Assembly (NCBI RefSeq): GCF_021502675.1
Contig: NZ_JAKFHA010000009.1
Span: 1-64,000 of the forward strand
Direction of reading: 5' to 3'
Origin: Yinghuangia soli
GTDB lineage: Bacteria > Actinomycetota > Actinomycetes > Streptomycetales > Streptomycetaceae
DNA length: 64,000 bases
The position numbers and the translations under genes were made by a program. This document shows positions 25,248 through 33,982 of the stretch, piece by piece. The notes below the pieces were generated by a model. The model was not told where the DNA came from, made no database searches, and saw nothing but the letters and a program-made list of their open reading frames with translations. Numbering within the stretch: the first letter of the stretch is position 1; each line of letters starts with the position of its first letter.

Positions 25248-26441
25248 TCAGCCGAGTTCGTTGCCCAGGATGGAGATGAAGGAGACCATCTCGCCCGGGT
25301 AGCCGCCCAGGTTGTGGGTCAGGGCGAGCTTGCGGTCGGTCTCGGGGATGCGGCGGTCGGCGGGGGCTTCGCCGCGGAGTTGGAGCCAGGCCTCGAACAT
25401 CATGCGGAGGCCGGAGGCGCCGACCGGGTGGCCGAAGGACTTGAGGCCGCCGTCCGGGTTGACCGGGAGGCGTCCGTCGAGGTTGAAGGCCCCGGCGAGG
25501 ACCTCCTTCCAAGCGGTGCCGCGGTCGGCGAACTGGAGGTCCTCCATGAGGACCAGCTCGGTCGGGGTGAAGCAGTCGTGCACCTCGGCCATGGCGATCT
25601 CGTTGCGCGGGTCGGTGACGCCCGCCTGGGCGTACGCGTCCTTGGCGCAGGCGGCGATCTCCCAGAAGGTCGTGTAGTCGTACTCCGGGTCGATGACCCC
25701 GGAGCCGTTGCCCGCGACCATCGACAGGGCCTTGATGAAGAGCGGCTTGTCGGTGTACTTGTACGCGTCCTCGGCCCGCACGACGATCGCGGCGGCGGCG
25801 CCGTCGGCGACGCCTGCGCAGTCGAACACGCCGAGCTGGCCCGCGAGTTTCGGCATCGCCGAGATCTTCTCGGGGGCGATCTCCTTGCGGAACTGCGCGC
25901 GGGGGTTGCGGGCGCCGTTGTAGTGGTTCTTCGAGGCGATGTGCGAGAGCACGGCGCGCATTTCCTCTTCGGAGACGCCGTACTTGTGGCCGTACGCCGG
26001 GGCCACCATCGAGAACATCGCCGCGGCGGTGAGGGTGCGCGCGGTGCCGTCGCCGGGGACCGGGAAGGCGTTGAGGCCCTGGAAGCCGCCGTCCTTGACC
26101 TTCTCGACGCCGACCGCCATCGCGACGTCGTAGGCGCCGGAGGCGACCGCGTACGCCGCCTGGCGCAGCGCCTCGGAGCCGGTCGCGCACATGTTCTCGA
26201 CGCGCGTGACGGGCTTGTTCTGGAGCTGCAGCGGCTTGGACAGGACCATGCCGCTCATGCCGGTCTGCGCGGTGCCCAGCCAGAAGGCGTCGACGTCGTC
26301 CTTGGCGATGCCGGCCGACGCGAAGGTCTCCTGCGCGGCGTCGATCAGCAGGTCGTCGGTGCCCTTCTCCCAGGCCTCGACGAAGGGCGTGCAGCCCATG
26401 CCGACGATCGCGACGCGGTCCTTGATGCCGTGGGATCCCAT
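25248..26441 (-). CDS. Thiolase-superfamily acetyl-CoA acetyltransferase-like
   Basis: A 397-residue thiolase of the lipid-transfer/SCP-x-like group. Nucleophile Cys85 (VENMCATGSEALRQ), then AMAEVHDCFTPTELVLME and SFGHPVGASGLRMMFEAWLQL (His and Cys residues of the thiolase fold). It would cleave or form acyl-CoA bonds. Start ATG 26441 after GGAGG; the preceding gene's TGA is just upstream (2-base spacing), so they are cotranscribed and translationally coupled. Partner of the OB-fold fusion protein upstream, as in similar actinomycete clusters where the OB-fold (DUF35) part accompanies thiolases. Confidence 0.92.
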   Translation of the reverse strand: MGSHGIKDRVAIVGMGCTPFVEAWEKGTDDLLIDAAQETFASAGIAKDDVDAFWLGTAQTGMSGMVLSKPLQLQNKPVTRVENMCATGSEALRQAAYAVASGAYDVAMAVGVEKVKDGGFQGLNAFPVPGDGTARTLTAAAMFSMVAPAYGHKYGVSEEEMRAVLSHIASKNHYNGARNPRAQFRKEIAPEKISAMPKLAGQLGVFDCAGVADGAAAAIVVRAEDAYKYTDKPLFIKALSMVAGNGSGVIDPEYDYTTFWEIAACAKDAYAQAGVTDPRNEIAMAEVHDCFTPTELVLMEDLQFADRGTAWKEVLAGAFNLDGRLPVNPDGGLKSFGHPVGASGLRMMFEAWLQLRGEAPADRRIPETDRKLALTHNLGGYPGEMVSFISILGNELG

Positions 26442-26443
26442 GC

Positions 26444-27919
26444 TCAGGCCTCCTGCGCCGACTCGGAGGAAGCGGTCCGCACGGGGCGGGCCTTCCAGAA
26501 GTAGTTGTGGATGCCGTCGGCGGTGCCGATGCGGCGGAAGGTCAGCTCGACGCGGTCGCCGATCTTGACCTGGTCGGCGTCCATGTCGGTCAGCTCGATG
26601 GGGAGCCGGCCGCCGCCGTCGAAGTCCACGACGGCGAACACGACCGGGGGAGACGGCGAGTAGGCCATGCGGTCGATGGTGAAGGTCTTCACCGTGCCGA
26701 CCGACTCGGCCATCGGGATCGGCTCCATGTCGTCCACCGTGCCACCGCGCATCGACACGCGGGCGGGCGGCAGGTGCACCGCGCCGGAGGAGCGGTCCTG
26801 GGTGCCGACGAAGCCGAACTTCCAGTCCGTGGACCGCACCGCGGCCGTGGACGAGGTACGGGCCGGCTCCGGGCGGCGCGGCGGCTCGACCTGCAGTGTG
26901 CCGCGCCAGGCCAGGAACTTGCCGTACGCGATCGGCGCACCGCCCGCGGCCTGCTCGGCGACCGTGCGCGACGGGGTGTACGAGCCGAGTGCCTCGGTGG
27001 TGCGGAACAGGAACACCTCGGCGCCGTCGGACAGGACGACCACGGCGACGACCTTGCCGGCCGCGGCTTCGCTGCCCGCGAGGGCGTCGAGGACCGAGGC
27101 CAGCAGGACGCCCGCGTGCGCCGCGCCGGTGGTGCCCACGGTCGCGGCGAGGTCGTCCGCGAGCACCCCCTCGCGCACGCCGAGCTTGCGGCCCAGGCCC
27201 GCGACCGCGCGGGCGTGCAGGCCGGTGACCACGGCGTGGTCGACCTGGTCGGCGGTCAGGCCGGTGGACTTGAGGGCGTCGGTCCAGGCCTGGCGTCCGG
27301 CGGCGAGGTACTGGTTCTCGCCGAACTTCTCCTCCCACAGCTTCGAGCGGGTGTCGCCCGGAGTGCGCCACCGGTCCACGAACTCCGCGGTGGCCGACGC
27401 GCCGCCGAGGTACTCGGCGAGCACCGGGCCGTCCGTGTCCGAGCCGACGAGCAGGGCGGACGCGCCGTCGCCGCCGGCCGACTCGTCGCCGCTGCCGGGC
27501 AGGCCGCCGCGGATGTCGGAACCGACCACGAGTGCGGACGAGCCGCCCTCGAGGGCCAGGCGCAGCAGGCCGGCCGCGGAGCGCACCGAACCGGTCGCGT
27601 CGATCGCGGGCACGCCGCCGTCCAGCCGCAGCGCGGCGTGGATCGCGGTCGCGTTGGTGCGGTCCGCGTACGCGGGCGCCACCGTCGCGAACAGCAGCGC
27701 ACGCGGCGCGGCACCGGGCGTCGCACGCAGCGCGTTGCGCGCCGCCTCGACGCCGAGGGTGGTGGTGTCCTCGTCGAACGACGCGACGGTGCGGGTGCCC
27801 CGCCCGCCGCCGGTGCCCGCGACCGGGGCGATGCCCTTGCGGTCGAGGCGGCGGTACGGCAGGTACGCGCCGTAGCCCAGGATGCCGCGCACGGCTCCTC
27901 CGTTGCTCGGTGTGGTCAT
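26444..27919 (-). CDS. HMG-CoA synthase-like/OB-fold (DUF35) fusion protein
   Basis: A 491-residue fusion. The first part is a KAS III/HMG-CoA synthase-like fold (ILGYGAYLPYRRLDRKGI, DEDTTTLGVEAARNAL, LLFATVAPAYADRTNATAIHAAL, LGGASATAEFVDRWRTPGD); residues from about 375 form a zinc-less OB-fold (ESVGTVKTFTIDRMAYSPSPPVVFAVVDFDGGGRLPIEL). The catalytic Cys position expected in AIDATxxxC reads AIDATGSVRSAAG, with Val in place of Cys, so condensation is unlikely. Start ATG 27919. First gene of a unit with the thiolase. Probably a structural or regulatory partner of the thiolase. Confidence 0.88.
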   Translation of the reverse strand: MTTPSNGGAVRGILGYGAYLPYRRLDRKGIAPVAGTGGGRGTRTVASFDEDTTTLGVEAARNALRATPGAAPRALLFATVAPAYADRTNATAIHAALRLDGGVPAIDATGSVRSAAGLLRLALEGGSSALVVGSDIRGGLPGSGDESAGGDGASALLVGSDTDGPVLAEYLGGASATAEFVDRWRTPGDTRSKLWEEKFGENQYLAAGRQAWTDALKSTGLTADQVDHAVVTGLHARAVAGLGRKLGVREGVLADDLAATVGTTGAAHAGVLLASVLDALAGSEAAAGKVVAVVVLSDGAEVFLFRTTEALGSYTPSRTVAEQAAGGAPIAYGKFLAWRGTLQVEPPRRPEPARTSSTAAVRSTDWKFGFVGTQDRSSGAVHLPPARVSMRGGTVDDMEPIPMAESVGTVKTFTIDRMAYSPSPPVVFAVVDFDGGGRLPIELTDMDADQVKIGDRVELTFRRIGTADGIHNYFWKARPVRTASSESAQEA

Positions 27920-28068
27920 CGTGGTTGGTACCGTCACTTCCTGTTTCGTCGGCGCTCGGCGGCCGAGTCGTCGCAAGCCGGCAGTTCGGGCGGTTCTTCA
28001 GGCGGTGCTGCGGGTGATGCCGGGGGTGGTGCTTCGGGGCGCCGCGGTGCCACGCGCGGCGCCCGGGG

Positions 28069-29313
28069 TCAGCCGGTCGCGCCGGACTCGACGATGCGGG
28101 TGATCTCCTCGTCCGACAGCCCCAGTTCGTCCCGCAGGATTTCCGCGGTGTGCTCGCCCAGCCACGGCACCCGGGTCTCGGGGCCCTCGGCCATCTTGGA
28201 GAGCTTCACCGGGTTTCCGGGGGACAGGACCGGGTCCGGCACGCCGTCGGTGCGGTCCATCGAGACGACCATGTTGCGGTTCTTGACGTGCTCGTCCTCG
28301 ATGACGTCGCCGGGGTTGTAGACCGGGCCGGACGCCACGCCCACCGCGCTGAGCGCGGCGCACGCCTCCAGGCGCGTCTTGTCCGCGGCCCAGGCCTCGA
28401 TGCCGGGGCGGATGATGTCCTCGACGTGGTTGAACCAGTCCTGCGGGCCGGTCAGGCGCGGGTCCCCGACCCACTCCGGGTGGCCGATCAGCTCGGCGAG
28501 GCCCTTGAACATGTGCGGGCGGCCGCACTGGATGATCAGGTAGCCGTCGAAGGCCTTGAAGGAGTGGTTGATCAGCGGCGCGAGGCCGGGGTCCTTCAGG
28601 CCCATCGACCAGTAGCTGATGCCCGCGTCGTTGAGCGCGACCATCGCGTCGTACATCGAGATGTCGACGTACTGGCCCTCGCCGGTGGCGTCGCGGTGCC
28701 GCAGTGCGGCCAGCACGCCGATGATCGCGAACAGCGCCGAGCCGGTGTCGCCGAGCGCGCCGAGCGGCGAGACGACCGGGGCCACGCCCGGGGTGCGCTT
28801 GAACTCGTACAGGCCGGCCATGCCCTCGGCGACCGGGGCGTACGCGGGCCAGCCGGCGTACGGGGTCTCGGTGGTGTTGCCGAAGCCGGAGACCGAGAGG
28901 TAGACCGCGCGCGGGTTGATCTTCGCGACGTCCTCGTAGCCCAAGCCCAGGCGCCCGGCGACGCCCGCCTTGAAGTTCTCGCAGACGATGTCGGCCTTGG
29001 CGGCCAGCTTGCGGACGATCTCCAGGCCCTCGGGGTTCTTGAGGTCCACGGTGATGCTGCGCTTGCCCATGTTGTTGCGCAGGAACGTGACGCCGACCTT
29101 GCGGCCCTCGGGGTCGTTCATCGACGGCAGCGAGCCGCGCCCCGAATCACCGAGACCGGGCGACTCGACCTTGATCACCTCGGCGCCGAGCCGGGCGAGC
29201 ATCTGGGTCGCGTACGGCAGTGCCTGCATCTGCTCGATGGCGAGCACCCGGATCCCGTCCAGGGGCTTGCCGAACCGCTGCAGGTCGGCGCCTGCGACCT
29301 CTCCGACGCGCAT
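28069..29313 (-). CDS. CaiB/BaiF-family CoA-transferase
   Basis: A 414-residue class III CoA-transferase: PLDGIRVLAIEQMQALPYATQMLARLGAEVIKVE, DLKNPEGLEIVRKLAAKADIVCENFKAG, VYLSVSGFG, ATGEGQYVDISMYDAMV, and a C-terminal GLYEF/GPVYN region. The enzyme moves CoA between acids, here presumably activating the acid degraded by the following genes. Start ATG 29313 has GGAG (29319-29322) six bases upstream, better than ATG 29328. Same direction as 26444, separated by 149 bases. Confidence 0.93.
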   Translation of the reverse strand: MRVGEVAGADLQRFGKPLDGIRVLAIEQMQALPYATQMLARLGAEVIKVESPGLGDSGRGSLPSMNDPEGRKVGVTFLRNNMGKRSITVDLKNPEGLEIVRKLAAKADIVCENFKAGVAGRLGLGYEDVAKINPRAVYLSVSGFGNTTETPYAGWPAYAPVAEGMAGLYEFKRTPGVAPVVSPLGALGDTGSALFAIIGVLAALRHRDATGEGQYVDISMYDAMVALNDAGISYWSMGLKDPGLAPLINHSFKAFDGYLIIQCGRPHMFKGLAELIGHPEWVGDPRLTGPQDWFNHVEDIIRPGIEAWAADKTRLEACAALSAVGVASGPVYNPGDVIEDEHVKNRNMVVSMDRTDGVPDPVLSPGNPVKLSKMAEGPETRVPWLGEHTAEILRDELGLSDEEITRIVESGATG

Positions 29314-29575
29314 TGTTTCTCCGTCCATGGTGGTGCCCGTTCCGCCCGGGTGCCCGTCCGACCGGGCACTTCCGATCTGCTCGAAGCTCCTGGCCAGAGG
29401 TTTCCACCCTGCCTTGCCACCATAGCTGACGGAGAGTCAGATAAGCAGAGGGCGGCAGCGTGACGGACGGCACCCGGAGGGGCGGGTGGGGATGGGCCGA
29501 TGGGGAAAGGGCAGGTGGGCGAGGGCGGGCGAGGGCGGCCCCGGTGGGGAGCGGGCCGGCGGCTCCGCCGCGCGA

Positions 29576-30739
29576 TCAGCTCAGCAGTTCGCGGGTGAGC
29601 GGCGCGGCGAACTTGATCCGGAGCCGCCGGTCCGCCAGCCAGGCTTCCAGCCGCGCCGCCTCCGCCGCGACCGCGGCCTCGGCCCCGGCGCCGCGGTCCG
29701 CGAGCATCCGCCAGACCACCTCGCCGCTGTCGCGCTGCGCCCAGGTGCCGACGATCTCGCCGTCCCACCACACGGTCGGACCGCCGTTACCCGCGGTGTC
29801 GAACAGCAGTGGACGCAGCTCCGGGGCCATGTACCAGTCGCGGTGCTTCCAGCCCATCGTGGCCGGGTCGAGGCTGGGGAGCAGGGCGGCCCACGGCTCG
29901 ACGTCCCCGGTCTCGGCTTCGTCGCCGGGCAGCACCCAGCCCGGGCCCTCGTCCAGCTCGACCGCGACCGCGCCCACCTCGGCGAGCGCCTTCCGCGCGG
30001 CGCCGAGTGTCCAGCCCGTCCACCACTTCACGTCCTCGGTCGCCGCCGGGCCGTAGCAGGCCAGCCAGCGCCGCACGATCTCCGCCTGCGCCGCGGCCGG
30101 ATCGGCGTCCCGCAGCGGCGGAGCGATCTCGTACGTGAACTGCCCCGACGTCCAGCCGCCCACCGGCCGGGCGCGGCGCACCCGCCCGTCCATCGCCAGC
30201 AGCCGCAGCACGTGCCCGCCCACCCGGCTGACCGCCTCGTACGGCTTGCCCGGCGACATGGTGACGGTCTCCTGCAGCACGGGGACCTCGGCGGTGATCT
30301 CGCTCGCCGCCGCGGTGCCGAGCCGGGCGAGCACCTTGAGCGCGGCATCCTCCGCCTCGGCCAGCCACGCCTCGTCCCGATGCGGCCCGGTCGCGGCCAG
30401 CAGCTTCAGCACCGAGGCCCGCTCCCGGGCGGACACCACCCGCGTCGTGGAGGCCTGCAGGTCGGCGGCCAACTCGTCGGGCACCACGAACAACGTGCGC
30501 CGCATGCAGTGCATCCGCAGCAGCGAGCGCTGCTCGTACAACGCAGCGTCCAAGGCCGCCACGACCCCGTCCGGCTCCGCCGAACGGGCCCACGCCGACA
30601 GCACGACACTCGCCGGATCCGTGGCATGCAACCCCACCAACCGCGAAGCGATCTCCGTGACATCGCCGACCCGCGCCGACGGCGCCAACATGTGCCGAAC
30701 CCCGACCCGCCTGCGCCGCTCCGCCGCACTGATCCGCAT
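29576..30739 (-). CDS. AlkZ-like winged-helix DNA glycosylase family protein
   Basis: A 387-residue protein of the HTH_42 superfamily (three winged helices), which includes the E. coli YcaQ and Streptomyces AlkZ crosslink-unhooking glycosylases: RRRRVGVRHMLAPS, SRLVGLHATDPASVVLSAWARS, RRTLFVVPDELAADLQ, VWWDGEIVGTWAQRDSGEVVWRML. At the catalytic loop, canonical QxQ or QxD is HAT followed by DP, a common subfamily in which activity on DNA is not shown. Start ATG 30739. Stands alone, 262 bases after the CoA-transferase start. Confidence 0.85.
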   Translation of the reverse strand: MRISAAERRRRVGVRHMLAPSARVGDVTEIASRLVGLHATDPASVVLSAWARSAEPDGVVAALDAALYEQRSLLRMHCMRRTLFVVPDELAADLQASTTRVVSARERASVLKLLAATGPHRDEAWLAEAEDAALKVLARLGTAAASEITAEVPVLQETVTMSPGKPYEAVSRVGGHVLRLLAMDGRVRRARPVGGWTSGQFTYEIAPPLRDADPAAAQAEIVRRWLACYGPAATEDVKWWTGWTLGAARKALAEVGAVAVELDEGPGWVLPGDEAETGDVEPWAALLPSLDPATMGWKHRDWYMAPELRPLLFDTAGNGGPTVWWDGEIVGTWAQRDSGEVVWRMLADRGAGAEAAVAAEAARLEAWLADRRLRIKFAAPLTRELLS

Positions 30740-30786
30740 CTGCGCAGCGTAGTTGCTGCCCAGGGCACGCCCGGCCGGATCGGGCG

Positions 30787-31767
30787 TCAGCGGGCCACGG
30801 CGTCGTCGGCGTCGAGGAGTTGGAGGAGGGCGAGTTCGTCGCGGCGGGGGAGGCCTTCCCAGTCGCCCTGGACGGTCACCGCGAAGGCGCCTGCCGCGGC
30901 GGCGGTGGCGAGGCGGGTGTGGACATCGGCGCCGGCGAGGTATTCGGCCAGGTAGCCGGCTGCGAAGGCGTCGCCCGCGCCGACCGGGTCGACGGCGTCC
31001 ACGTGGTGGACGGGGGCGTCGTACGGGATGCCGTCCACGATGGCGATCGCGCCGCGGGCGCCGCGCTTGAGGAGGATCTGGGCCGGGGCGCCGGGCAGGG
31101 CGGCGAGGGCGCGGGCCAGGTCGAGGGGGGATGCGACGCGGGGGTCGTCGAGGATCAGGCGCGCCTCGGCCTCGGTCGCGAAGAGGATGTCGCAGCGGGT
31201 GAAGAGGTCGCGCAGGACGGGGGCGGCCTCGGCGGGGGACCACAGGGCCTGGCGGTAGTTGACGTCCAGCGAGACCGGGGTGGCGGGGCCGGCCAGGGAG
31301 ATCGCGGCGTCCACGGCTTTGCGGGCCGATGCGGACAGGGCCGGGGTGATGCCGGTGATGTGCAGCAGGCGGGCGCCGCGCAGGAGGTCGGAGGGGACGT
31401 CGTCCGGGCAGAGCCGCGAACCGGCGCTGCCTGCGCGGTAGTAGTTGACCTCGGTGGACGCGCTGGTACGCCGGGCCTTGACCATCAGGCCGGTGGGGGC
31501 CCCGGTGTCGGTCACCGCGGAGACGTCGATGCCCTCGCCCGCCAGGGTGTTGCGGACCAGGCGGCCGAACTCGTCGTCGCCCACCCGGCCCAGCCAGCCG
31601 ACCCGGAGGCCCAGCCGGGTCAGGCCGACCGCGACGTTGGACTCCGCGCCGCCGATCGCCACGTCCAGGCTGCGCGCGTGTCTGAGCGGGCCGATGCTCG
31701 GCGCGCTCAGCAGGACCATCGTCTCGCCGAGCGTCACCACGTCCGGCGCGCCGCGGTGGCTGTCCAT
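30787..31767 (-). CDS. PfkB-family sugar kinase, KDG kinase-like
   Basis: A 326-residue ribokinase-fold enzyme: VVTLGETMVLLSAPSIGPLRHARSLDVAIGGAESNVAVGLTRLGL, GRVGDDEFGRLVRNTL, LFATEAEARLIL, and the DPVGAGDAFAAGYLAEYL motif with catalytic Asp. Of the known branches it resembles 2-keto-3-deoxygluconate kinases; substrate here may be an amino-sugar or ketodeoxy acid made by the neighbouring genes. Start ATG 31767 with GGGGACG upstream. Last of the leftward unit, 92 bases after the D-amino-acid enzyme and separated from it by a heptamer repeat. Confidence 0.92.
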   Translation of the reverse strand: MDSHRGAPDVVTLGETMVLLSAPSIGPLRHARSLDVAIGGAESNVAVGLTRLGLRVGWLGRVGDDEFGRLVRNTLAGEGIDVSAVTDTGAPTGLMVKARRTSASTEVNYYRAGSAGSRLCPDDVPSDLLRGARLLHITGITPALSASARKAVDAAISLAGPATPVSLDVNYRQALWSPAEAAPVLRDLFTRCDILFATEAEARLILDDPRVASPLDLARALAALPGAPAQILLKRGARGAIAIVDGIPYDAPVHHVDAVDPVGAGDAFAAGYLAEYLAGADVHTRLATAAAAGAFAVTVQGDWEGLPRRDELALLQLLDADDAVAR

Positions 31768-31814
31768 TACGTCCCCGTCTCTCGAAACCGCTGTGCGAAG
31801 CACGTGTGCAAGTA

Positions 31815-31849
31815 CCAGTTGCCAGTTGCCAGTTGCCAGTTGCCAGTTG
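31815..31849. repeat. Heptamer tandem repeat CCAGTTG x5
   Basis: Five exact copies of CCAGTTG between the kinase start (31767) and the stop of the preceding gene (31860). Non-coding. Confidence 0.9.
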
Positions 31850-31859
31850 TCGGAAGGAG

Positions 31860-33104
31860 TCAGAAGTAGGTGCGGAGGACGTCGACGACGCGGTGGTCGT
31901 CGTCGACCACCGGGACGACCCGCCACTTGTCGAAGGCCGTGCACGGGTGCGAGATGCCCAGCCGGACGAGTTCGCCCGGGACGAGCGCGGTGTCGCCGGT
32001 CTCGACGTACGCGTGCTGGTCGTCCAGCTTCGCCACCTTCGCGCCGCCCGCCGGACGCAGGACGCCGTCCGTGCCGCGCACCTGCAGCGGCGTCGGGAGG
32101 TCGAGGTCGAACGGCACGTCGCGGCGGCCCGCGCCGAGCACCGCCAGGCCGGGCTCGGGGGCGGAAAGCACCTGCGCCCACACTTCGAGCGCGCCCGCGA
32201 GGCTGCCCTCGTCGGGGTGCCGCACGAACGGCGTCATGCGGCTGTAGAAGCCGTCGTCGTGCGAGACGTACGCGCCGCTGCGCAGCACCACCGTGCGGTC
32301 GCCGGCCACCGGGCCCAGTACGTCGACGACGGTGTCGAACCACGCACTGCCGCCGGCCGACACGATCGGCGGCCCGGAGATCAGGTCCGCGACGCGGTCG
32401 CCCGCCTCCAAGAGGGAGCCGAGCCACTCGGTGATCGCATCGGCGTCGGGCAGGCCGCCCTCGTACCCGGAGACACCGGCCAGGGACAGACCGGCCTTGG
32501 GCAGCTCGGGGGCGAGGGCGAGGGCCTCGTCGACGCTGCGGAAGCCGGTGCGGCCGCCGGGGCGGCCGAGCTCCAGAAGGACATTGAGGCGTCCGCCGGG
32601 GACCGCGTCCACGGCCCGGGCCGCAGCCGCGACACCTTCCGGAGAGTCGACGTAGAAGTAGAACTCCCAGCCGTCCCGGGTCTGTTCGGCGGCCCATCGC
32701 AGGGCACGCCCGTCCAGCAGCTCGTTGGCCAGCACCACGCGGGGCACGCCGAAGCGGTGCGCGGCCAGGGCCTGGTTCGCGGTGGCGACCGTGATGCCCC
32801 ACGCGCCCGCGGCCAACTGCGCCGCGAACAGCTTCGGGGACATCGACGTCTTGCCGTGCGGCGCGAACAGCACGCCGTGCCGCTCGGTGTACCCGGCCAT
32901 CGTCGCGATGTTCGCGTCCAGCGCGGACTGCCGCGCCACCATCACCGGGTACGTGAACGGCCCGTCGAACAAGCAGGGGCCGCCCGCCACGAGGTCCGCC
33001 TCGGACAGCGGGCCGTCGGGCAGCCACAGGCCCTTGTCGTAGCCGTCGTAGTACTCCTGGATCTCGTACAGGCCGGCCGCCGCGGGGACGTTGTCAAAGG
33101 TCAT
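31860..33104 (-). CDS. Type III PLP amino acid deaminase/D-threonine aldolase-like
   Basis: A 414-residue alanine-racemase-fold PLP enzyme (D-serine dehydratase/D-threonine aldolase group). The cofactor Lys is in VLFAPHGKTSMSPKLF; GFRSVDEALALA, AGLSLAGVSGYEGGL, IVSAGGSAWFD, and a C-terminal barrel with DKWRVVPVVDDDHRVV and KVAKLDDQHAYVE follow, with Asp/His/Cys able to bind metal (ISHPCTAFDKW). Start ATG 33104 overlaps the IclR stop (ATGA). Likely releases keto acid and ammonia from a D-amino acid liberated by the D-aminoacylase. Confidence 0.9.
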   Translation of the reverse strand: MTFDNVPAAAGLYEIQEYYDGYDKGLWLPDGPLSEADLVAGGPCLFDGPFTYPVMVARQSALDANIATMAGYTERHGVLFAPHGKTSMSPKLFAAQLAAGAWGITVATANQALAAHRFGVPRVVLANELLDGRALRWAAEQTRDGWEFYFYVDSPEGVAAAARAVDAVPGGRLNVLLELGRPGGRTGFRSVDEALALAPELPKAGLSLAGVSGYEGGLPDADAITEWLGSLLEAGDRVADLISGPPIVSAGGSAWFDTVVDVLGPVAGDRTVVLRSGAYVSHDDGFYSRMTPFVRHPDEGSLAGALEVWAQVLSAPEPGLAVLGAGRRDVPFDLDLPTPLQVRGTDGVLRPAGGAKVAKLDDQHAYVETGDTALVPGELVRLGISHPCTAFDKWRVVPVVDDDHRVVDVLRTYF

Positions 33105-33982
33105 CGGGTCGCTCCCAGGATCTTCGAGACGCGCTGCGCGGCGGCGGCGACGGACGGGCCCAGCTCGCGTACCCGGGCCGCGGTCACCCGCGAGGTCAGG
33201 CCGGACACGGACAGCGCGCCCGTGACGGCATTGTCGTGGTCGAAGATCGGCGCGGCCACGCAGCGCACCTCCGGTTCGTTCTCGCGGTCGTCGACGGAGT
33301 ACCCCCGCGCCCGGATGCGAGCCAACTCGGCACGCAGCGACTCGGGTTCGGTCAGCGTACGGGCCGTGATGGGCGGCAGCCCGGCGGCCACCACGAGCCC
33401 GACCACGTCCTCGGGCAGCCAGGCCAGCATCGCCTTCCCGACCGCCGTGCAGTACATCGGCGCGCGCGAGCCGATCCGCGAGGCCATCCGCACCTGTGTC
33501 TCGTTCTCGACCTTGTCGATGTAGACGACGTGCGGCGCGTCCGGCACGCACAGGTGGACGGTGCCGCCCCACTCGCGCATCAGGCGGTGCGCCTCGTCGG
33601 ACGCCACCGTGCGCAGGTCGAGGCTGGCCAGGTACGCCTGGCCCAGCGCGAGCGCCCCCGGGCCGAGCCGGAAGTGCCCGGACTCGCGGTCGCGGGCCAG
33701 CAGCTGGGTGTCCAGGAGCGGGGTGGCCAGGCGCAGCACGGTGCTCTTGGAGAGGCCGAGCGCGTCCGCGATCTGGGTGAGCGTGAGGCCGTACGGCCCG
33801 GCCGCGTGGTCGCGCACGTACTCCAGGACCAGCAGTGCGCGCCGCAGCGACGCGGACTGGTTGCGGTCGGAGCCGGCCGCGGTCGCGGCGCTCGCCCCTG
33901 CGGCCCCGGCCGACGCTCCGCCGAAGGTCCCTGCGGCCCCGCTCGTGGTGCCGGCGCCGGCACCTGGATGCCCGTTGCTCAT
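33101..33982 (-). CDS. IclR-family transcriptional regulator
   Basis: A 293-residue regulator. After a 45-residue Gly/Ala/Ser-rich leader comes the wHTH (SLRRALLVLEYVRDHAAGPYGLTLTQIADALGLSKSTVLRLATPLLDTQ) here shortened to GLTLTQIADALGLSKSTVLR, then the effector domain (VYIDKVENETQVRMASRIGSRAPMYCTAVGKAMLAWL and SVDDRENEPEVRCVAAPIFDH) with the usual Cys and Asp binding pocket. Overlaps both neighbours by four bases, so it is cotranscribed with the D-aminoacylase and the PLP enzyme and presumably controls them. Start ATG 33982. Confidence 0.93.
   Translation of the reverse strand: MSNGHPGAGAGTTSGAAGTFGGASAGAAGASAATAAGSDRNQSASLRRALLVLEYVRDHAAGPYGLTLTQIADALGLSKSTVLRLATPLLDTQLLARDRESGHFRLGPGALALGQAYLASLDLRTVASDEAHRLMREWGGTVHLCVPDAPHVVYIDKVENETQVRMASRIGSRAPMYCTAVGKAMLAWLPEDVVGLVVAAGLPPITARTLTEPESLRAELARIRARGYSVDDRENEPEVRCVAAPIFDHDNAVTGALSVSGLTSRVTAARVRELGPSVAAAAQRVSKILGATR

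Noticed and set aside
31815-31849. CRISPR-like repeats
   Set aside because: Units are 7 bases with no spacers.
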